Shown here in pieces: positions 60,584 to 64,000 of a stretch of 64,000 bases of DNA. The DNA comes from UBA7430 sp002478765 (GTDB lineage: Bacteria > Bacteroidota > Bacteroidia > Flavobacteriales > UBA7430). Location of the stretch: assembly GCA_943789355.1 (NCBI GenBank), contig CALSTU010000001.1, forward strand, positions 186,001 through 250,000. The letters are read 5' to 3'. Each line of letters opens with the position of its first letter. The stretch's first letter is position 1. The notes under the pieces were generated by a model. That model searched no databases, had not been told where the DNA came from, and worked only from the letters and a program-made list of their open reading frames with translations. A program made the translations under genes and the position numbers.

Positions 60584-61972
60584 TTATTTTCCGATACAGA
60601 AATCTCTGAAAATAGAGTCAAGAAGATCGTCCGTAGTGATTTCTCCCGTTATTTCTCCCAAGTGAAAGAGTGACTGCCGGATGTCCATCGCAAGAAGATC
60701 ACCAGAAATACCAGATTCTAAACCTTCTTGAACCTGAACAACATGATTCAAAGCTTGACTCAAGGCTTCGTAGTGACGAGAATTGGAGACAATCACATCA
60801 TCATTACTCAAAAGACCCTGCTTCACTTTTTCAGTCAGCAAAACTTTAAGACGCTCCACGTTTGCTTTTTGTTTCGCCGAAATGAAAAGGATGTTATCGA
60901 TACCACCAAAGGTTGATTCGATTTGAGTTGCATCTCCCCGATCAACCTTATTGGCAATGGCAATCAATTGTTTGCCTTTGGTATCAGCCTCAAGTTTCTC
61001 AAGCTCTTTGCTTACGCGCTCAAAAGTCGACGTAGAAGCATCAAACAAGTACAGCACCACTTTGGCTTGATTTATTTTTTCAAAAGTCTTTTCAATTCCT
61101 ATACTTTCAATTTGATCTTGGGTATCTCGAATACCCGCTGTATCGATAAAACGAAAGCTCATACCCTCGATGATCATTTCATCTTCAACGGTATCACGCG
61201 TGGTTCCGGCAACAGGTGAAACAATAGCTCGATCTTCGTTGAGTAGCGCATTCAGAAGGGTTGACTTACCCACATTGGGCTCCCCAACAATTGCAACAGG
61301 AATTCCATTTTTTAACACATTTCCCAAAGCAAAAGAATCAATCAACTTGCGTAAAACTTGCTTCAATCGATTCAACAACTCTTGCAATTGAACACGATCA
61401 GCAAACTCAACATCTTCGGTACTAAAATCCAATTCCAACTCAATGAGCGAAGCAAACTTGATGAGTTCTTCACGCAAAGCCTTAATTTCATTAGAAAACC
61501 CACCGCGCATTTGAGAAAGAGCCAAATGATGTGATTTTTCATTCGATGATGAAATCAAATCGGCCACCGCTTCAGCCTGAGACAAATCCATCTTACCATT
61601 CATGAATGCTCGAAAAGTAAACTCTCCTGGCTCGGCCGTTCTGCACCCTTTATTGATAAGAACTTGAATGATTTGTTGCTGAATGAAGGTTGATCCGTGA
61701 CAAGAAATCTCAACGACATTTTCACCCGTGTAAGAATTTGGTCCTTTAAAAACACTGACCAAAACCTCATCAATCAAATGTCCGTCATTAAAAAACGTAC
61801 CCAAATGTACAGTATGACTCGCTTGATCTGAAAGCCGTTTGTCCTTCTTTTTCGATTGAAAAAGTGGATCACACAAAACAACAGCATCTGGGCCTGAAAC
61901 CCGAATAATCGCAATAGCGCCTTGACCAGAAGCTGTTGCTAGAGCACAAATATTGTCTTTTTTCATGAGCAA
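60584..61972 (-). CDS. mnmE: tRNA modification GTPase MnmE (TrmE)
   Basis: With MnmG, MnmE forms the 5-carboxymethylaminomethyl group on wobble uridine. The N-terminal formyl-THF-binding domain starts DNICALATASGQGAIAIIRV. The G domain has GEPNVGKSTLLNALL, GTTRDTVEDE, DTAGIR and NKVD. The protein ends CIGK, with the essential C-terminal cysteine. 462 residues, normal. It converges with the upstream T9SS gene, 1 base apart. Confidence 0.96.
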   Translation of the reverse strand: MLMKKDNICALATASGQGAIAIIRVSGPDAVVLCDPLFQSKKKDKRLSDQASHTVHLGTFFNDGHLIDEVLVSVFKGPNSYTGENVVEISCHGSTFIQQQIIQVLINKGCRTAEPGEFTFRAFMNGKMDLSQAEAVADLISSSNEKSHHLALSQMRGGFSNEIKALREELIKFASLIELELDFSTEDVEFADRVQLQELLNRLKQVLRKLIDSFALGNVLKNGIPVAIVGEPNVGKSTLLNALLNEDRAIVSPVAGTTRDTVEDEMIIEGMSFRFIDTAGIRDTQDQIESIGIEKTFEKINQAKVVLYLFDASTSTFERVSKELEKLEADTKGKQLIAIANKVDRGDATQIESTFGGIDNILFISAKQKANVERLKVLLTEKVKQGLLSNDDVIVSNSRHYEALSQALNHVVQVQEGLESGISGDLLAMDIRQSLFHLGEITGEITTDDLLDSIFRDFCIGK

Positions 61973-62073
61973 GGAATTTCAGCAAAAATAGTAAATTCAA
62001 TAGCTAAATAACATCACATTAGATAGACGGTCAATTTTTATCTTTTTGGAGGGTTGAATTCTTATTCATTTCC

Positions 62074-62104
62074 TTGATTGTTCAGGGGGATTGTTCTAAT
62101 TTCG
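62074..62104 (+). promoter_or_regulatory. Probable sucD promoter
   Basis: TTG at 62074-62076 and TAATTTCG at 62097-62104 are 20 bases apart; the -7 box has one mismatch to TAnnTTTG. The transcript would start about 30 bases before the ATG. Confidence 0.5.
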
Positions 62105-62139
62105 CGAGCAACAATAATTTCGAATAAAAAACAGCCTAA

Positions 62140-63009
62140 ATGAGCGTACTTGTAAATAAAAATTCACGTGTAATCGTACAAGGATTTACCGGAAAAGAGG
62201 GATCGTTTCACGCTTCTCAAATGATCGAATATGGAACCAATGTTGTTGGAGGTGTAACACCAGGTAAAGGTGGCCAATCTCACCTAGACCGTCCCGTATT
62301 CAATACGGTAGCAGAAGCCGTAGAAAAAGCCCAAGCAGACACAACGCTCATCTTTGTTCCGCCTGCATTTGCTGCAGATGCCATCATGGAGGCTTCAGAC
62401 GCTGGAATCAAAGTCATCATATGCATTACCGAAGGAGTACCTACAAAAGATATGGTTGCTGTAAAGGCATACCTAAACAATAAAAACTGTCGTTTGATTG
62501 GTCCGAATTGTCCGGGTGTCATTACCCCCGACGGAGCCAAATGTGGAATCATGCCCGGATTCGTTTTCAAACCAGGTAAAGTGGGCGTCGTTTCTAAATC
62601 AGGTACGCTAACTTATGAAGCTGCCGACCAAGTGGTTAAAGCCGGTTTGGGAATTACCACAGCCATTGGAATTGGTGGAGATCCAATCATCGGGACAACC
62701 ACAAAAGAAGCTGTTGAGCTTTTGATGAACGATCCAGAGACTGAAGGCATCATCATGATCGGAGAAATTGGTGGAACCATGGAGGCTGATGCAGCCAAGT
62801 GGATTAAAGAGAATGGCACCAAGCCAGTCGTTGGATTTATTGCCGGACAAACAGCACCTAAAGGCAGAACGATGGGACACGCTGGCGCTATTGTAGGTGG
62901 TGCTGATGATACCGCTGAAGCTAAAATGAAAATCATGTCGGAATGTGGCATTCACGTGGTTGCTTCTCCAGCACAACTGGGATCTAAAATGAAAGAAGTA
63001 CTGGCATAA
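62140..63009 (+). CDS. sucD: Succinate-CoA ligase alpha subunit
   Basis: SucD binds CoA and carries the phosphohistidine in substrate-level phosphorylation of the TCA cycle. The 289-residue protein has the CoA-binding VQGFTGKEGSFHASQMIEYG, CPGVITPD, and the active-site His in GRTMGHAGAIVGG. The beta-subunit gene sucC is not adjacent, a common arrangement in Bacteroidota. A strong terminator follows. Confidence 0.97.
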   Translation: MSVLVNKNSRVIVQGFTGKEGSFHASQMIEYGTNVVGGVTPGKGGQSHLDRPVFNTVAEAVEKAQADTTLIFVPPAFAADAIMEASDAGIKVIICITEGVPTKDMVAVKAYLNNKNCRLIGPNCPGVITPDGAKCGIMPGFVFKPGKVGVVSKSGTLTYEAADQVVKAGLGITTAIGIGGDPIIGTTTKEAVELLMNDPETEGIIMIGEIGGTMEADAAKWIKENGTKPVVGFIAGQTAPKGRTMGHAGAIVGGADDTAEAKMKIMSECGIHVVASPAQLGSKMKEVLA

Positions 63010-63033
63010 GCTCTACCCGACATAAAATCACAC

Positions 63034-63068
63034 AAAAAATGTTCTGAACTTTTCAGAGCATTTTTTTT
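63034..63068 (+). terminator. Terminator of sucD
   Basis: AATGTTCTGA-ACTT-TCAGAGCATT with a T8 run; a 9-10 bp stem with one G-T pair. Confidence 0.85.
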
Positions 63069-63110
63069 GATCAAAAGAAACACCTTTGGATTTCATCTTA
63101 AACGATCGAT

Positions 63111-63998
63111 TCAGTGGTTAAACTTTTTCCATCGGCGAAGTTCTCTTGCTAGCAAAGCCTCAAACTTACCCGGTAAAGGGATCTCAAAGCTCATCAACTC
63201 AGAACTTACAGGATGTTTGAATGCAACATACCTTGCACATAAAAACAAACCTTTCCCCTTCAGAACATTTTGAGTGTCGTACAAATCATCTCCTACAATC
63301 GGATGCCCTGATTCAGACATGTGGATACGCAATTGATGCGTACGGCCCGTTTTGGGTACTAAATCCATCCAAGTAATCCATTCGTAAGACAAGGACTTTT
63401 CCACACGAATGGATTCGTAAAGCGTACAGGCTTGTTGATGATCAATAGCACTTTCAACACTACCCTTCCCTAGCATCTTTCCCTTCACCAAAGCTGTATA
63501 CTTTTTAGTGATGGTTTGATTCTCAAACTGTATCCCCAAATGCTGTTGAGCTCTACGCGTTTTGGCAATTAATAAAATCCCAGAGGTAAGCTTATCCAAA
63601 CGATGTACCGGTCTGGGCAAGACCAAAGCATCGTCTTCATCAGAAAGTCCCAAATTGTAAGCCAAAGCATTTTGAATGGTCTTGTAATAATTACCACTAA
63701 CGGGATAACCCGAAGGCTTAACGACAACAGCCATAAAAGCATCTTCATACAAAACTTTTAAAACCAATGGAAATACCTTTCCTGCAACAGGAGGCTTATC
63801 CTTAATCTCAATAAAATCTCCTTCTCGAACCCACTCACCACCCTGTGCAACTTTACCATTCAATAGAATGAATTCTTTTTTGAAAGCTTTCTTTAAGGAG
63901 CTTCTAGATGGATATACAGAACAGGCATGAACGAGGAGATAATCAATGATTCGAAAAGAATCAGATAGTTTAGTCACATGGATTTTCCAAATACTCAT
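63111..63998 (-). CDS. RluA/RluD-family pseudouridine synthase
   Basis: A 295-residue enzyme that isomerises uridine in rRNA or tRNA. An S4-like N-terminal RNA-binding domain (SRSSLKKAFKKEFILLNGKV) precedes the catalytic domain with the active-site Asp in PRPVHRLDKLTSGILLIAK and the conserved GRTHQLRIHMSESGHPI. The ATG at 63998 is 2 bases from the right edge, so an upstream extension cannot be excluded. The target base is not known. Confidence 0.9.
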   Translation of the reverse strand: MSIWKIHVTKLSDSFRIIDYLLVHACSVYPSRSSLKKAFKKEFILLNGKVAQGGEWVREGDFIEIKDKPPVAGKVFPLVLKVLYEDAFMAVVVKPSGYPVSGNYYKTIQNALAYNLGLSDEDDALVLPRPVHRLDKLTSGILLIAKTRRAQQHLGIQFENQTITKKYTALVKGKMLGKGSVESAIDHQQACTLYESIRVEKSLSYEWITWMDLVPKTGRTHQLRIHMSESGHPIVGDDLYDTQNVLKGKGLFLCARYVAFKHPVSSELMSFEIPLPGKFEALLARELRRWKKFNH

Positions 63999-64000
63999 AG

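Overview
The window is a stretch of chromosome from a Bacteroidota bacterium, most likely of the order Flavobacteriales. The gene content points there: parA-parB-DUF5683-dapB-lepB-lepB-wbqC in a row, a fused aspartokinase/homoserine dehydrogenase thrA followed by thrB and thrC, a type IX secretion type-B C-terminal domain, a PgpH-type 7TM-HD protein, and a series of clean Bacteroidota-type promoters (TAnnTTTG at -7, sometimes with TTG about 20 bases upstream). I cannot name the genus.

Layout. 1-21176 is conserved housekeeping DNA: 3' part of recQ, fmt, an HU protein, parAB, dapB, two signal peptidases, an rRNA methyltransferase, a thiolase, PgpH, three tRNAs (Ser-GCT, Pro-TGG, Arg-TCT), recF with its DUF721 neighbour, and ribH. 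The tRNA-Arg gene is followed by a 162-bp tandem duplication that copies the tRNA 3' end.

21179-38332 is an AT-rich accessory island wedged between ribH and thrA, with everything on the minus strand. Reading along that strand it holds cassettes made of a regulator-like HTH gene, a ~182-bp structured repeat, a double-glycine-leader peptide gene, an intra-operon hairpin and one or more small membrane proteins that are probably immunity factors. There are six peptide genes in total (five intact, one with a nonsense codon), five copies of the repeat, two HTH genes (one frameshifted), an ABC immunity-type transporter, a truncated LanC-like gene, a redoxin, a C39-peptidase ABC exporter (frameshifted), a MacAB-like exporter and a broken HlyD gene. 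Three copies of an unlisted 30-codon ORF with its own Gly-Gly site lie in the repeats. Leader types and repeat types occur in all four combinations, so the cassettes appear to have recombined with one another. This is the part of the window that looks least described.

38590-52846 returns to conserved genes: the thrABC operon, an M49 peptidase lipoprotein, folD, ffh, argS, a frameshifted citrulline/arginine hydrolase gene (ctlX-like), an intact DDAH-family gene and lhgO.

53029-58207 is a sulfur-related locus. It begins with a strong promoter and a highly structured intergenic RNA candidate, then (minus strand) a Crp-like regulator, a SulP transporter, a metallo-beta-lactamase/double-rhodanese protein and two YeeE/YedE half-transporters. 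Both YeeE genes and the regulator are broken by stops or a frameshift, while the two enzymatic/transport genes between them are intact. 58372-63998 holds a T9SS-exported protein, mnmE, sucD and an RluA-family pseudouridine synthase.

Disrupted genes fall in the island, the sulfur locus and ctlX, while some forty core genes show none. That distribution favours real decay over random sequencing error, but raw reads would settle it.
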